Positions 37,638 to 48,754 of a DNA stretch of 64,000 nt are shown piece after piece. This stretch comes from Loigolactobacillus zhaoyuanensis (GTDB lineage Bacteria > Bacillota > Bacilli > Lactobacillales > Lactobacillaceae), in assembly GCF_003946385.1 (NCBI RefSeq), contig NZ_RHOE01000003.1, positions 24,136 through 88,135 on the forward strand. The letters run 5' to 3'. The position numbers and the translations under genes are program-made. The number at the start of each line of letters is the position of its first letter. Within the stretch, counting starts at the first letter, position 1. The notes under the pieces are model-generated. The model saw only the letters and a list, made by a program, of their open reading frames with translations, had not been told where the DNA came from and did not search any database.

Positions 37638-39164
37638 ATGAAAACAGCATTACTTAGTGTATCGGATAAAACAGGTTTAGTTGAATTTGCTCAAGGCTTA
37701 GTGGCACAAGGTTACCGGATACTTTCGACAGGTGGTACGCAAAAAGTTTTAGCCGCTGCCGGTGTGGCGGTCACACCAGTGGAAGCAGTGACTCATTTTC
37801 CAGAAATGCTTGATGGTCGGGTAAAAACGTTACATCCAGCGATCCACGCCGCCTTATTAGCCAAGCGCGACGATCCTGAACATATGGCAACTTTGGCTAA
37901 GCAACAGATCGCGCCGATTGATTTAGTCTGCGTAAACTTGTACCCCTTTAAACAAACGATCATGCAGGCCAATGTGACTGAAGCTGCGGCAATTGAACAG
38001 ATCGATATTGGTGGCCCTAGTATGTTGCGTTCAGCGGCTAAAAACTTCACTGCTGTGTTACCAGTCGTGGATCCAGCTGATTATACGGCTGTACTGGCGG
38101 CCATAACAGCGGATCAAGCGACACCTGATTTGCGGCGGCGCTTAGCGGCTAAAGTTTTTCAGCACACTGCCAGTTACGATGCTTTAATTGCTGATTATTT
38201 AACCACCGACGAATTTCCAGCTACGTTAACGCTAGCTTATGAGAAAAAACAAGACTTACGGTATGGTGAAAATTCACATCAAAAAGCTGCTTTTTACCAA
38301 ACAGCAATTCCTGAAGCTTATTCAATTGCGCAGGCGCAGCAACTACACGGTAAGGAATTGTCCTATAACAATATTAAAGATTGTGACGCCGGGTTGCGGA
38401 TCAGCCGCGAATTCAGTCAACCAGCTGTTGTAGCGGTCAAACATATGAATCCCTGCGGTGTTGGGCTAGCAGATAACATTGAACAGGCTTGGGATCGTGC
38501 ATTTGCTGCTGATTCAACTTCGATTTTTGGCGGTATCATTGTTTTAAATCGCGAAGTTGATCTGGCAACAGCGGAAAAGATGCATCAATTGTTTTTGGAA
38601 ATTATCATTGCGCCTAGTTTTGCACCCGCGGCATTTGCAGTCTTGGCTAAGAAGAAAAACCTACGTTTATTGACCCTAGATATTAGCGCGGCAGAACAAA
38701 CGGAACTGGAAACGGTATCGGTTATGGGCGGCATTTTGCGTCAGGAAGCCGACCAAGTTCATGAAACAGCCGCTGATTTTGAAGTCGTCACTAAGAAGCA
38801 ACCAACGGCAGCCCAATTAAAAGCGTTAGAATTCGGTCAAATTATTGCCAAGCACGTTAAAAGTAACGCAATCGTGGTAGCAACCGCAGAACAGACTTTA
38901 GGCATCGGTGCTGGGCAAATGAATCGCATTGGCTCTGTAGAAATTGCCATTCAAGCCGCAAAACAGCATCCGGAATTCACAGAAGCCATTTTAGCGTCGG
39001 ATGCCTTTTTCCCCATGGCTGATTCAGTTACCTATGCGGCTGCACACGGTATCACCGCTATTGTCCAACCTGGTGGCAGCATCAAAGATCAAGACTCGAT
39101 CACTAAGGCGGATGAACTTGGTGTGGCGATGGTGCTTACTGGTCGGCGGCATTTCCGGCATTAA
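37638..39164 (+). CDS. purH: Bifunctional AICAR transformylase / IMP cyclohydrolase
   Basis: The last two steps to IMP; 508 residues from ATG 37638. The N-terminal cyclohydrolase starts [16 protein letters not shown] and contains [13 protein letters not shown]. The C-terminal transformylase has [14 protein letters not shown] and [14 protein letters not shown] one codon earlier (37635) is slightly better spaced from AAGGGG, so the exact start is uncertain by one residue. Confidence 0.96.
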   Translation: MKTALLSVSDKTGLVEFAQGLVAQGYRILSTGGTQKVLAAAGVAVTPVEAVTHFPEMLDGRVKTLHPAIHAALLAKRDDPEHMATLAKQQIAPIDLVCVNLYPFKQTIMQANVTEAAAIEQIDIGGPSMLRSAAKNFTAVLPVVDPADYTAVLAAITADQATPDLRRRLAAKVFQHTASYDALIADYLTTDEFPATLTLAYEKKQDLRYGENSHQKAAFYQTAIPEAYSIAQAQQLHGKELSYNNIKDCDAGLRISREFSQPAVVAVKHMNPCGVGLADNIEQAWDRAFAADSTSIFGGIIVLNREVDLATAEKMHQLFLEIIIAPSFAPAAFAVLAKKKNLRLLTLDISAAEQTELETVSVMGGILRQEADQVHETAADFEVVTKKQPTAAQLKALEFGQIIAKHVKSNAIVVATAEQTLGIGAGQMNRIGSVEIAIQAAKQHPEFTEAILASDAFFPMADSVTYAAAHGITAIVQPGGSIKDQDSITKADELGVAMVLTGRRHFRH

Positions 39165-39178
39165 TTTAGGAGGAAATT

Positions 39179-40432
39179 ATGGCTAAAGTTTTAGTGATCG
39201 GTAGTGGCGGTCGGGAGCACGCTATTTGTCGGCAGTTTTTGTTAAGTCCACAAGTCGAGCAAGTCTATTGTGCGCCGGGTAATGCAGGTATGGCCGGCGA
39301 CGGTGTTCAATTGGTGGCCTTAACCACGTTTGCGGACTTAGCGGCTTTTGCCCAACAGCAGCAGATCGACCTCACCTTTGTTGGACCAGAAATTCCGTTG
39401 CAGCAGGGGCTCGTGGATTATTTTCAAGCCCGCCAATTGCCAATTTTTGGCCCAACGCAAGCAGCCGCTGAACTAGAGAGTTCAAAAAGTTTTGCCAAAG
39501 CGTTACTGGCAAAGCAACACGTGGCTACGGCAGCGTACCGCGAGTTTAGTGATTACGCGTTAGCTTGGGCGTATTTGCAGCAACAAGCCTTGCCGCAAGT
39601 AATCAAAGCAAATGGCTTGGCGGCTGGTAAAGGGGTCACCATTGTCACGACCTTAGCGCAAGGACAAACGGTGTTGCAGGACTTGCTACAGGCGCATCAA
39701 TTTGATACCACCAGCGTGATCATTGAGGAATTTTTAGTTGGTGAGGAATTTTCTTGCATGGCCTTTGTCGCTGGTGACCAAATTGTGCCAATGCCACTGG
39801 CTCAAGATCATAAGGCGCTTGGTGCCGGCGATCGTGGGCCCAATACTGGGGGCATGGGTGCGTATAGCCCGTTGCCGCACTTGCCGGCTGACCTGGCGCA
39901 GCAAGCTTTAGCGCAGGTATTACAGCCGATCGTTGCTGGGATGCAGCAACAGCAGCGCAGTTTTAATGGTATTTTGTATGCTGGCTTGATTTTAACGGCG
40001 ACAGGGATCAAAGTGATCGAGTTTAACATGCGCTTTGGTGATCCAGAAACGCAGGTGGTATTGCCGCAATTGACCAGTGATTTTTATCAATTATTGCAGG
40101 ACATGCTGGCTGGTAAAACGGTGCAACCCACTTGGCAGCATCAGCAAATTTACTTAGGCGTTGTCGTGGCGGCAGCCGGTTATCCCGGCGCTTATCAGCA
40201 GGGTGCAGCCTTGCCTGAGCTAAGCCGGTTACCAGCCGCTATGAGGACTTACTATGCTGGGGTGGCGCTGCAGCAGGGCCAGCTAGTCAGTGCCGGCGGG
40301 CGTGTTTTTCTTTTAGCTACCCGCGCTTACGACGTGGCTACGGCGCAACAAACAGTCAATGCTGTTTTGGCACAATTGCCACTAGCTGCGTTTACTTATC
40401 GACCAGACATTGGTTGGCACGCACTAACTTAG
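39179..40432 (+). CDS. purD: GAR synthetase
   Basis: An ATP-grasp ligase joining phosphoribosylamine and glycine; 417 residues. It starts KVLVIGSGGREHAI and has VIKANGLAAGKGV and FNMRFGDPETQ. It is the final gene of the operon, 14 bases after purH with GGAGG. The purine-rich codons and many Gln and Ala residues resemble the rest of the operon. purB and purA must lie elsewhere. Confidence 0.97.
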   Translation: MAKVLVIGSGGREHAICRQFLLSPQVEQVYCAPGNAGMAGDGVQLVALTTFADLAAFAQQQQIDLTFVGPEIPLQQGLVDYFQARQLPIFGPTQAAAELESSKSFAKALLAKQHVATAAYREFSDYALAWAYLQQQALPQVIKANGLAAGKGVTIVTTLAQGQTVLQDLLQAHQFDTTSVIIEEFLVGEEFSCMAFVAGDQIVPMPLAQDHKALGAGDRGPNTGGMGAYSPLPHLPADLAQQALAQVLQPIVAGMQQQQRSFNGILYAGLILTATGIKVIEFNMRFGDPETQVVLPQLTSDFYQLLQDMLAGKTVQPTWQHQQIYLGVVVAAAGYPGAYQQGAALPELSRLPAAMRTYYAGVALQQGQLVSAGGRVFLLATRAYDVATAQQTVNAVLAQLPLAAFTYRPDIGWHALT

Positions 40433-40445
40433 CTTTGACACCAAA

Positions 40446-40491
40446 AAAGTGCTTAGCAACGACTTTAATTAGTCGCTGTTAAGCACTTTTT
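40446..40491. terminator. Bidirectional terminator between purD and fruA
   Basis: A roughly 20-bp stem, AAAAAGTGCTTAGCAACGAC paired with its near-complement (one mismatch, one G-U), with A- and T-runs at the two ends. It serves the convergent pur and fru operons. Confidence 0.85.
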
Positions 40492-40500
40492 ACTTATATA

Positions 40501-42429
40501 TTAGTTTTCTTCTTTTAATGCTGGCCGCCAGATACCGAGGATGATCCCGGCAACGACTGCACCGATGACGACGGCTAAGAGGTAGAAGACCCAGTTAGTC
40601 GCTAGTGGGGTTACCCACAAACCACCATGGGGCGCTGGCACGGAAACGTGCCACAATTGCGTTAAGCCACCGCCTAAGGCTGCGCCGATCACACTTGATA
40701 CGATCACGTGTAAGGGGTCAGAAGCGGCAAATGGAATCGCACCTTCAGTAATGAAGGAAATACCTAAAACGTAGTTAGAAATACCAGCTTTGCGTTCGTC
40801 AGCGGTAAATTTGTTTTTCCAGAAAGTTGTGGCGATCGCAGTGGCCAAAGGTGGTACCATGCCACCGACCATAACGGCAGCCATTAATTTACCATCACCA
40901 GTTGCGGTGTAAACGCCAATGGCAAAGGTGTAAGCGGCCTTGTTGAAGGGACCACCCATATCGATGGACATCATGCCCCCGAGGACGGTGCCTAACAAGA
41001 TCGCATTACCTGTGCCCATGCTCTTCAAGAAGGTGGTTAAACCATGGTTGATCACCGCAAAAATAGGGTCAACAATGAAGTACATCAGGAAGCCGACAAT
41101 CAGTAAGCCTAGGATCGGGTAGAAGATCATTGGTTTCAAGCCATCTAATGACTTAGGCAAGTTGCGGAATAAATGTTTCAATAAGACAATGACGTAGCCG
41201 GCAATGAAACCAGCAGCTAGACCACCTAAGAAACCGGCGACACTAGTTGTTTTAACGATACTTGCGGCGGCAGTGTTGGCCATGAAACCACCAACAAAAC
41301 CAGGCATTAACGCCGGCCGATCACCAATTGAAACGGCGATGTAAGCAGCTAAAACAGGAATCAAGAAGCTAAAGGCCCAGTTACCAATGCCGTTTAAGAA
41401 GATAAAGGTGGTTGAGTGGGCGCCAACGGTTTGTTCGACCATGAAGGAGATGGCCATTAAAATACCACCACCAACGACGAATGGTAACATGTTAGAAATA
41501 CCATTCATTAAGTTAGCGTAAATTTTGCTCCAAGCTGATTTGCTTTCGCCGTCATCATTGTTTGAACTGCCATCTGCACCAGTTGCGTGGAAAATTGAGC
41601 CTTTTTCAGCTAAAGTTTCGTTGATCAATTCTTCTGGTTTTTTAATGCCATCGATCACAGGGCGATTAAGTAAATGTTTGCCATCAAAGCGATCCATCTC
41701 GACTTTTTTATCGGCCGTGATAATAACACCGACGGCACGCTTGATATCGTCAGCAGTTAGGCGATGTTTGACCCCTTCGGAACCATTTGTTTCTACTTTA
41801 ATATCAACGTTCATTGCTTCAGCTTGCTTTTGTAAGGCGGCTTCAGCCATATAAGTATGGGCGATCCCAGTCGGGCAGGCGGATACAGCAACAATAAATG
41901 GCCGTTCAGTACTTTGCGTTGTTGCTGCTGGTTTTGCTGCAGCTGCTTCATCAGCAGCATCTTTGGCTTCTTTAGCTGCTTGCGCATCAGCAAATAATTG
42001 TTGCACATCATCTGGTGTTTGCGCTTTTTTCAAGGCTGCAACCAGATCAGGATTGATCAGCAGGCTTGAAAGAGCGGCTAAAGCCTGTAAATGAGTGTTA
42101 TTGGCGCCTTCGGGAGCGGCGATCATGAAGAATAAATGAACTGGTTGACCGTCTAAAGCAGCAAAATCAACGCCGGCATCACTTTTAGCAAACAGCACAG
42201 TTGCGCGCTGAACGGCTTTATTTTTTGCATGCGGCATTGCGATACCGTCACCGATACCTGTGGTTGATTCTGCTTCACGTTTAATAATATCTTGTTTGTA
42301 AAGTTCTTCATCATTGATGATCCCTTTGACGAAATATTGGTGTACAAGCTCATCAATGGCAGCGGCTTTAGTGGTCGCCTTAAGGTCCATGATCATGGCG
42401 TCTTTAAGTAATAGGTCACGAATATCCAT
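40501..42429 (-). CDS. fruA: PTS fructose transporter subunit IIABC
   Basis: A single-chain fructose permease of 642 residues that imports and phosphorylates fructose to fructose-1-phosphate. IIA covers about 1-150 with the phosphorylated His67 in GIAMPHAKN. A Lys/Ala-rich linker follows, then IIB with Cys185 in VSACPTGIAHTYMAE, and a multi-helix IIC from about 300 with GGPFNKAAYTFAIG and ITEGAIPFAASDP. It is the last gene of fruR-fruK-fruA on the minus strand. Confidence 0.95.
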   Translation of the reverse strand: MDIRDLLLKDAMIMDLKATTKAAAIDELVHQYFVKGIINDEELYKQDIIKREAESTTGIGDGIAMPHAKNKAVQRATVLFAKSDAGVDFAALDGQPVHLFFMIAAPEGANNTHLQALAALSSLLINPDLVAALKKAQTPDDVQQLFADAQAAKEAKDAADEAAAAKPAATTQSTERPFIVAVSACPTGIAHTYMAEAALQKQAEAMNVDIKVETNGSEGVKHRLTADDIKRAVGVIITADKKVEMDRFDGKHLLNRPVIDGIKKPEELINETLAEKGSIFHATGADGSSNNDDGESKSAWSKIYANLMNGISNMLPFVVGGGILMAISFMVEQTVGAHSTTFIFLNGIGNWAFSFLIPVLAAYIAVSIGDRPALMPGFVGGFMANTAAASIVKTTSVAGFLGGLAAGFIAGYVIVLLKHLFRNLPKSLDGLKPMIFYPILGLLIVGFLMYFIVDPIFAVINHGLTTFLKSMGTGNAILLGTVLGGMMSIDMGGPFNKAAYTFAIGVYTATGDGKLMAAVMVGGMVPPLATAIATTFWKNKFTADERKAGISNYVLGISFITEGAIPFAASDPLHVIVSSVIGAALGGGLTQLWHVSVPAPHGGLWVTPLATNWVFYLLAVVIGAVVAGIILGIWRPALKEEN

Positions 42430-42455
42430 GAATATGACACTCCTTTTATTTTAAA

Positions 42456-43382
42456 TTAATTAAGTTGATCGGTATAAGGGCTGATTTGAATGGTTTGCCG
42501 GACTGTCGCAATTTTAGCTTGATCGGCAAGATCTTCTGAAAAAGCAGTGGCACTGCCGCAAGCTAAACCCGTTTCAAAACTTTTTAAGGGGTCATGAGTT
42601 TGGCTAAAGGTGCCAACGAAGCCGGCGATCATTGAATCACCAGCGCCAACTGAATTGATGACAGTTCCCTGTGGTGCGGTTGATTTGTATACTTGTTGTT
42701 CGGTAATTAGAAAAGCACCAGCACCGGCCATTGATACTAGAACGTGTTTCGCACCGAGTGCCAATAATTTACGACCATATTTGACGATTGCAGCATCATT
42801 ATTCAATTCAACATTGAATAAGGCCGCCAATTCGTGATGATTTGGTTTAACCACCAATGGTTGAGCGCTTAAAGTGTCCAATAACGCCTGGCCAGTGGTG
42901 TCGATCACAAATTCTGCGCCGCGGGCTTGAATCAAAGGAATCAAGTCACGATAAAAACTAGCAGCTAATGTTGGTGGTAAGCTACCAGACATGACCACAA
43001 TATCGCCAGTTTGTAACTGCGTAAATTTAGCTTTGAAATTCGCAATTGCTGCGGTAGTGATCGTCGGGCCCTGACCATTGATCTCAGTTTCTTCGTTAGC
43101 CTTGATTTTTACATTGATCCGGGTATCAGCAGGGATTTCGGTGAAATCAGTGGTTATTTTTTCTGCAGCAAGTTGTTGCTGAATGAAATTACCCGTAAAG
43201 CCACCAAGAAAGCCCCAGGCCGCGTTTGGCACTGCGAGCTGATTTAGAATTCGTGATACGTTGATCCCTTTACCACCAGGCAACTTGGTGTCGTAGCTCA
43301 TGCGGTTGACTGCACCTAGTGTTAGCTGGGGCAGTTGAACAATATAGTCAATTGAGGGATTGACCGTTACCGTGTAGATCAT
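42456..43382 (-). CDS. fruK: 1-phosphofructokinase
   Basis: Converts fructose-1-phosphate to fructose-1,6-bisphosphate; 308 residues of the PfkB ribokinase family. Signatures are KLPGGKGINVSRIL near residue 35 and INSVGAGDSMIAGF near 246-259 with the catalytic Asp. It overlaps the fruR stop codon by ATGA and precedes fruA by 26 bases. Confidence 0.95.
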   Translation of the reverse strand: MIYTVTVNPSIDYIVQLPQLTLGAVNRMSYDTKLPGGKGINVSRILNQLAVPNAAWGFLGGFTGNFIQQQLAAEKITTDFTEIPADTRINVKIKANEETEINGQGPTITTAAIANFKAKFTQLQTGDIVVMSGSLPPTLAASFYRDLIPLIQARGAEFVIDTTGQALLDTLSAQPLVVKPNHHELAALFNVELNNDAAIVKYGRKLLALGAKHVLVSMAGAGAFLITEQQVYKSTAPQGTVINSVGAGDSMIAGFVGTFSQTHDPLKSFETGLACGSATAFSEDLADQAKIATVRQTIQISPYTDQLN

Positions 43383-44134
43383 TTGATCGCCTCCAAAATA
43401 TCTGTGTGTTGTTGGTACTGATCAAGCTCGTGTTGATTTAAATGATCGGTGACGATCGTTGCTTGAGTCAAATCACCGAATTTAGTGAAAAAAACTTGAC
43501 CAAATTTGGTATGATCTGCTAATACGATGGTCATTTCAGCCTGCTCCATTGCAGTCCGTTTGATCGCCGCTTCGTCAGGGTCGGGCGTGGTGAAGCCATA
43601 ATGCAAGTGCACCCCGTTAGCACCGAGAAAAACTTTATTAAAACGATACTGTTTTAAAGTTGCGATGCTATCGGCACCAACGATTGCTTTGGTCACGTTT
43701 TTTAGCCGACCACCAAGCAAGAAGCAGCGAATATCGTAATCAGCCAACAAGGATGCATGATTGACGCCGTTGGTCACTACGGTTAGGTTAGCGCTGGTCT
43801 GCAAAAAAGGGATCATTGCTAAAGTGGTCGTGCCAGCATCTAAATAAATAACGTCTTGTGCAGTTAGACAGGAAACTGCTAATTTGGCTAATGTTTCCTT
43901 TTCAGTCACGCTTTGATTGGATTTTTCACTGACCGCAAGTTCAGTTTGCAGCGCAGTGACACGTTTAGCGCCGCCATGAACGCGTATCAACAGGCCAGCT
44001 TCTTCCATTAATTGCAAGTCACGGCGAACAGTCGATTCAGAAGCGTTCGTGGCACTGATTAAATCATGTAATTTAATAATGTCGTGTTGTTTCAGTTGAG
44101 TCAGAATAAATTGATGTCTTTCTTCTGTAAGCAC
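43379..44134 (-). CDS. fruR: DeoR family fructose operon regulator
   Basis: A 251-residue DeoR-type repressor. The N-terminal winged helix is TEERHQFILTQL with SESTVRRDLQLMEEAGLLIRVHGGA. The C-terminal sugar-phosphate-binding domain includes DAGTTT and GANGVH. I set the start at GTG 44134, 8 bases after GGAGG; the open frame continues 75 bases upstream but lacks a site. It probably senses fructose-1-phosphate and controls its own operon from the promoter at 44157-44185. Confidence 0.92.
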   Translation of the reverse strand: MLTEERHQFILTQLKQHDIIKLHDLISATNASESTVRRDLQLMEEAGLLIRVHGGAKRVTALQTELAVSEKSNQSVTEKETLAKLAVSCLTAQDVIYLDAGTTTLAMIPFLQTSANLTVVTNGVNHASLLADYDIRCFLLGGRLKNVTKAIVGADSIATLKQYRFNKVFLGANGVHLHYGFTTPDPDEAAIKRTAMEQAEMTIVLADHTKFGQVFFTKFGDLTQATIVTDHLNQHELDQYQQHTDILEAIK

Positions 44135-44156
44135 TTTCCACACCTCCGCAAAAACT

Positions 44157-44185
44157 AATTTACCACCAAAAACAGTCAAAATCAA
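44157..44185 (-). promoter_or_regulatory. fruRKA promoter
   Basis: Minus strand: TTGATT, 17 bases, TAAATT with TGG in front (extended -10). The transcript start would lie only about 15-20 bases before the fruR start. Confidence 0.7.
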
Positions 44186-44347
44186 TAGTTTTCTTTCAAA
44201 TTCATTCATAACCGTTAATCGAAGTTATAGAAAAGCGATGACAGCAGGGTTAGATCGTGAAAAAGATTTTTAAGGAAATTTTAAAACCTGAGCACGCAAC
44301 AAGCGCACATTTGTTTGTCTAACGTATAGACAGCACCACTTTTTTTC

Positions 44348-44376
44348 TTTACAATTAAGGGATGTTCAAATTTATT
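44348..44376 (+). promoter_or_regulatory. Candidate promoter in the fruR-obgE interval
   Basis: TTTACA, 17 bases, TTTATT. This would make an obgE leader of over 400 bases. The interval 44186-44622 otherwise shows no gene; it is AT-rich, with one 7-bp hairpin GTAAAAG / CTTTTAC near 44486-44506. Confidence 0.35.
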
Positions 44377-44622
44377 ATTTTGTTGTCAAACAGCACTTGT
44401 GACTAGACTTTTATGTGGTGATTAGTTTAGGATGAGCGTAGCGAAATTAATGAAGTAAGTTTGCGATTATAAATGAGTGAATGTGTAAAAGGACATCACT
44501 TTTACGCTAGAGTTACTTGAATTTCTGCGTTGTAAAAGCAGTTAAAAATTATTGATCAAAACAGGTTGCTGAAAACATCTAATCAAACATCAGAACTGAA
44601 ATTTGGATTTTTGTATCGCTGT

Positions 44623-44790
44623 GTGGAGTAGGATCAGGTTTCAACTTAGCGATTTTTGGAACAAAAAGCATCCACTTATTGTGGAGTAGAACCATGTTTC
44701 AACTTGGCGATTTTTGCCATAGTTGAATGGATATCGACCGTAACATTAGCGATTTTTGGAACAAAAAGCATCCACTTATTGTGGAGTAGA
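44623..44790 (+). repeat. Direct repeats in the obgE leader
   Basis: A 45-base segment at 44646-44690 recurs exactly at 44746-44790, period 100. A second, imperfect relation of period 58 links 44623-44657 to 44681-44716 (GTGGAGTAG, then GTTTCAACTT and GCGATTTTTG). GTGGAGTAG thus occurs at 44623, 44681 and 44781. The last copy runs into the obgE Shine-Dalgarno. Each long copy contains the hairpin TCCAC / GTGGA. Confidence 0.95.
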
Positions 44791-44803
44791 GGAGGAACTT
44801 AAC

Positions 44804-46096
44804 TTGTTTATTGACCAAGTTAGAATTACAGCAAAAGCAGGCCGCGGTGGCGACGGTGTTGTTGCTTTTCGGCGTGAAAAATTTATCCCACTTGGTGGGC
44901 CAGCCGGCGGCGATGGTGGTCGCGGCGGCAGTGTTATCTTAAAAGTCGATGAAGGTTTACGTACTTTAATGGATTTTCGTTACAAGCGAATTTTTAAAGC
45001 TCCTAGTGGCGAAAATGGTATGAACAAAGGTATGACCGGCCGCGGCGCTAAAGATACGTACATCAGCGTACCACCTGGCACTACGATTCGCCGGACGGCC
45101 GACGATCATTTATTAGGTGATCTAACTGAAGATGGCCAAGAGCTGGTGATCGCTAAAGGTGGCCGCGGTGGTCGTGGCAACGTTCATTTTGCTTCGCCTA
45201 GAAATCCAGCACCAGAAATTTCTGAAAACGGGGAACCAGGTGTAGAAGTAGAAATTAATTTAGAACTTAAATTATTGGCGGATGTTGGCTTGATCGGCTT
45301 TCCATCAGTTGGTAAATCAACTTTATTGTCGGTTATTACCAGTGCTAAGCCTAAAATTGGTGCTTATCACTTTACCACATTAGTACCTAATTTAGGGATG
45401 GTCAGCTTACCGGACGGTCGTAGTTTTGCGGCTGCGGATATGCCAGGCTTGATTGAAGGTGCCGCTAATGGGGTTGGTTTAGGAATCGAATTTTTACGGC
45501 ATATTGAGCGGACTCGTGTATTACTCCATTTAATTGATATGAGTGGTGAGGACGAACAAGATCCGTTTACCGATTACGAAAAAATCAACGCGGAATTAGC
45601 TAAGTACGATCCAAGTTTGTTGGACCGACCACAAATTATCGTGGCAACTAAAATGGATATGCCCGATAGTGCAGATAATTTGGCGACCTTTAAAGAACAA
45701 TTGGCTGCGGCCCAAGTGACATTACCAATTTTCCCTGTGGCGGCAATTGCCCACCAAGGCTTGAACGAGCTATTGTTGGCAACCGCTGACTTATTGGAAG
45801 CAACCCCAGCTTTTCCACTTTATAGTGCCGACGCTGATGAAACTGAGCAAACTTATGATTACGAGGCTGACCAACCAGGGTTTGAAATCAAGCGCGACAA
45901 CGATGGCGTTTTTGTCATTACTGGGCAAAAGGTTGAACGACTCTATCAGATGTCTAATTTAGAGCACGATGACAGTGTGATGCGTTTCGCTCGTCAATTA
46001 CGCGGTATGGGGATCGATGATGCGTTACGTGAAAAAGGCGCAACTAATGGTGATTTGGTGCAGATCGATGAATTCACATTTGAATTTGTTGAATAG
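44804..46096 (+). CDS. obgE: Obg family GTPase (ObgE/CgtA)
   Basis: A ribosome-associated GTPase of 430 residues linked to 50S assembly and the stringent response. The Gly-rich Obg fold covers about 1-158 ([29 protein letters not shown]). The G domain has [19 protein letters not shown] and ATKMD. The C-terminal OCT domain starts near 350. The start is TTG 44804, 8 bases after GAGGAGG; the open frame upstream lies in the leader repeats and is not coding. Confidence 0.96.
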   Translation: MFIDQVRITAKAGRGGDGVVAFRREKFIPLGGPAGGDGGRGGSVILKVDEGLRTLMDFRYKRIFKAPSGENGMNKGMTGRGAKDTYISVPPGTTIRRTADDHLLGDLTEDGQELVIAKGGRGGRGNVHFASPRNPAPEISENGEPGVEVEINLELKLLADVGLIGFPSVGKSTLLSVITSAKPKIGAYHFTTLVPNLGMVSLPDGRSFAAADMPGLIEGAANGVGLGIEFLRHIERTRVLLHLIDMSGEDEQDPFTDYEKINAELAKYDPSLLDRPQIIVATKMDMPDSADNLATFKEQLAAAQVTLPIFPVAAIAHQGLNELLLATADLLEATPAFPLYSADADETEQTYDYEADQPGFEIKRDNDGVFVITGQKVERLYQMSNLEHDDSVMRFARQLRGMGIDDALREKGATNGDLVQIDEFTFEFVE

Positions 46097-46128
46097 GCTG
46101 GAATTAAAGAAATAGGTTGTGGCAAATA

Positions 46129-48009
46129 ATGGAACATAAAAAAAGATTGGCAAGCAGCCGATACATTACTGGTATCGATGGGTTACGAGCCATCGCTGTG
46201 ATTGGTGTTATTTTATATCATTTAATACCTTTTAATGTACCGGGCGGGTTTTTGGGTGTTGTTATTTTCTTAGTGCTGACTGGGTATCTGATCACAGATT
46301 TATTAGTCCAAGAGTGGGATCAGAATGGCCACATTGACTTAAAGTCTTTTTATCGACGGCGGGTCACACGGCTATATCCGGCATTGGTTACAATGCTCTT
46401 TTCAACAGCAGCGTATATTACCTTATTTCAGCGGCAACTGTTAGCGCAATTACGGGGGATTTTGTGGAGTAATCTTTTGTATGTTTACAATTGGTGGCAA
46501 ATTTTGCATGGTCAGTCTTATTTTGATCGTTTTGCTAATAATGAGTCGCCATTTACCCATTTATGGACATTATCGATCGAAGGTCAGCTTTACCTGATCT
46601 GGCCGGTGATCATTGTTGGGTTACTACTGTTTATCAAGCGACGCCATCAAATCGCTAATCTTTTATTAGTGCTGGGACTATTATCGGCCTTGTTAATGGC
46701 CTGGTTATACGTTCCAGGTCATGATCCTAGCCGTGTATATTATGGCACGGACACACGTTTATTTGCGGTTCTATTTGGTGCGGCGCTGGCTTTCATTTGG
46801 CCCAGCAGTGTGCTTAAGCCTAAGATCGGTCGGCCACAGTGGTTGTTGCTCGACAGCATTGGTGTGGTGACAATTGTGGTGACGATCATCGTGTACTTTA
46901 AACTTAATGCGCAAAGTGCATTCGTTTATCGTGGTGGTATGGTGTTGTTCACATTAATGATCGTTTTACTGACGGCGGTGACGGTCCATCCCGGAGCCCA
47001 TGTTAATCGTTGGTTGACGAATCCGATTTTTACTTGGATCGGGCGGCGTAGCTATGGTATTTATTTGTACCAATTTCCGGTGATGATCTTTTATGAAAAT
47101 CAAATCGGTGATATCGCTAAAATGCCTTGGTTACACATTTTAATTCAGTTGATTTTGATTGCCTTGATCAGTGAACTTTCTTATCGTTTTGTAGAAAAAC
47201 CACTAAGTCATCTTCACTGGCATCAGATGAACCATGCTGGCTGGCGCCGATTATGGGTGTTGCCGGCAATGGCCGTGTTTGTTGTTGGACTGACTGGTGC
47301 GATCAAGGCGCCAGCGCATGCCCATGCGGATAATACACCTTTAGCGCGCACAATTAAGCGTAATGCAAAGGCAAACTCAACTCGTAACGCCAAGTTGATC
47401 GCTGATGCTAAAAAGCGCAAGCAACAACCCAGTGATAGCTCAAGCGCTAATTCAGCTGCAACTAGCAGTTCTAGCAGTAGTACAGCGCCAATCGGTGACT
47501 TAACGGCTGAACAGACACAGCAGGCACAGCAATTACCAATTGTAGGCATTGGTGATTCAGTTATGCTGGATGGTGTCGATGCGTTGCAAAAGATTTTTCC
47601 ACAAATGATCGTTGATGCTTCAGTGGGACGCCAAGTGAGTGAAAGTCCAGCAATTCTAACGGGCTACGCCAACAAAGGTGTTTTAGCTAATACGGTGTTG
47701 ATCGGATTAGGCACGAATGGCGCCTTTAATGAGCAGCAATTGGATGAGATAATGCGGACCGTTGGGGCACAACGCCAAGTTTTCTGGATCAATGTACGCG
47801 TTCCAACGCGTGGTTGGCAAAATACGGTCAATAATTCATTGCAGCAAGCGGCCAAGCGTTGGCCTAACTTAACGGTGATCGATTGGTATGATTACAGTAA
47901 CGGTCATCCGGATTGGTTCTACGATGATCAAGTGCATCCGAATGAAAATGGCAAGCAGCATTACGCTGACTTTATTGCGCAGCAGATTTTGGTGCACCTT
48001 AAGCATTAA
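46129..48009 (+). CDS. OatA-like acyltransferase with SGNH domain
   Basis: A 626-residue cell-envelope O-acetyltransferase. The N-terminal acyltransferase-3 domain has about ten helices ([19 protein letters not shown], then [20 protein letters not shown] and [11 protein letters not shown]). A Ser/Lys-rich linker carries the extracellular SGNH hydrolase domain with [15 protein letters not shown] and DQVHPN (Asp600, His603). OatA acetylates muramic acid and gives lysozyme resistance; transfer to teichoic acid or polysaccharide is possible. Start ATG 46129 has a weak upstream site. It lies 32 bases after obgE. Confidence 0.85.
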   Translation: MEHKKRLASSRYITGIDGLRAIAVIGVILYHLIPFNVPGGFLGVVIFLVLTGYLITDLLVQEWDQNGHIDLKSFYRRRVTRLYPALVTMLFSTAAYITLFQRQLLAQLRGILWSNLLYVYNWWQILHGQSYFDRFANNESPFTHLWTLSIEGQLYLIWPVIIVGLLLFIKRRHQIANLLLVLGLLSALLMAWLYVPGHDPSRVYYGTDTRLFAVLFGAALAFIWPSSVLKPKIGRPQWLLLDSIGVVTIVVTIIVYFKLNAQSAFVYRGGMVLFTLMIVLLTAVTVHPGAHVNRWLTNPIFTWIGRRSYGIYLYQFPVMIFYENQIGDIAKMPWLHILIQLILIALISELSYRFVEKPLSHLHWHQMNHAGWRRLWVLPAMAVFVVGLTGAIKAPAHAHADNTPLARTIKRNAKANSTRNAKLIADAKKRKQQPSDSSSANSAATSSSSSSTAPIGDLTAEQTQQAQQLPIVGIGDSVMLDGVDALQKIFPQMIVDASVGRQVSESPAILTGYANKGVLANTVLIGLGTNGAFNEQQLDEIMRTVGAQRQVFWINVRVPTRGWQNTVNNSLQQAAKRWPNLTVIDWYDYSNGHPDWFYDDQVHPNENGKQHYADFIAQQILVHLKH

Positions 48010-48067
48010 GCTGAATTTAAGTTTATCAAGTTATACTGGTGCCACTAGAAAAAATGAGGTGGGTAAA

Positions 48068-48754
48068 TTGGTTAAAAGTGCTAAAGCGTTACTTGTTGAA
48101 GATGATGTCGAGCTATCTGCCAGCGTCCGTGACTTTATCACAGATTTTTTAGATGTGACTCAAGTCTATGATGGCGAAGAAGGCGAATTTGCTGCTGCAC
48201 AAGGAATCTATGATTTAATCATTTTGGATTTAATGCTGCCAGGCAAAAATGGTTACGATATTTTAAAAGAGATCCGGGCGCAGCATATTGAGACGCCAGT
48301 GTTGATTTTAACGGCTAAAGACGGTATCGACGATAAGTTACATGGCTTCAACATTGGTGCCGATGACTATTTAACTAAACCATTTCATCGGGAGGAATTA
48401 ATCGCCCGAATCAAAGCGTTATTAAAGCGAAGTGGTCACTTTTATCAAGAAAACATTCTTGATATTGGTGATATTAGCGTTAATTTACAAAATCGTAGTG
48501 TAATGGTGACTGACAACGAAATTCAACTAAACGGTAAGGAGTTTGATCTACTAGTCTATTTAGTTGAAAATCAAAATACAATTATTACTAAGGAACAAAT
48601 ATTTGATCGTCTGTGGGGATTTGATTCAGAAACCAGTATCACAGTGGTTGAAGTTTATATGAGTAATTTACGTAAAAAATTGAAGCCATATCACGCTGAT
48701 ACGATGATTAAAACACTGCGGAATGTTGGCTATATGGTTGAAGTGACCGTATGA
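48068..48754 (+). CDS. ciaR: OmpR-family response regulator, CiaR-like
   Basis: 228 residues. The receiver has acidic residues in LLVEDD, phospho-acceptor Asp54 in [11 protein letters not shown], and Lys104 in LTKPF. The C-terminal winged helix has [17 protein letters not shown] and [20 protein letters not shown]. The sequence closely follows streptococcal CiaR from memory, including LLKRSG and WGFDS. The start is TTG 48068, 7-8 bases after GAGGTGGG; a longer upstream frame overlaps the acyltransferase gene. It overlaps the kinase by ATGA. In streptococci the system controls cell-envelope stress and competence. Confidence 0.85.
   Translation: MVKSAKALLVEDDVELSASVRDFITDFLDVTQVYDGEEGEFAAAQGIYDLIILDLMLPGKNGYDILKEIRAQHIETPVLILTAKDGIDDKLHGFNIGADDYLTKPFHREELIARIKALLKRSGHFYQENILDIGDISVNLQNRSVMVTDNEIQLNGKEFDLLVYLVENQNTIITKEQIFDRLWGFDSETSITVVEVYMSNLRKKLKPYHADTMIKTLRNVGYMVEVTV

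Noticed and set aside
44623..44790. CRISPR array or IS terminal repeats upstream of obgE
   Set aside because: Only two to three copies, same orientation, no spacers of constant length, no transposase.
44756..44803. Longer N-terminus for obgE
   Set aside because: Those codons lie in the direct repeat and the Shine-Dalgarno; Obg proteins begin at the FIDQVRI segment.
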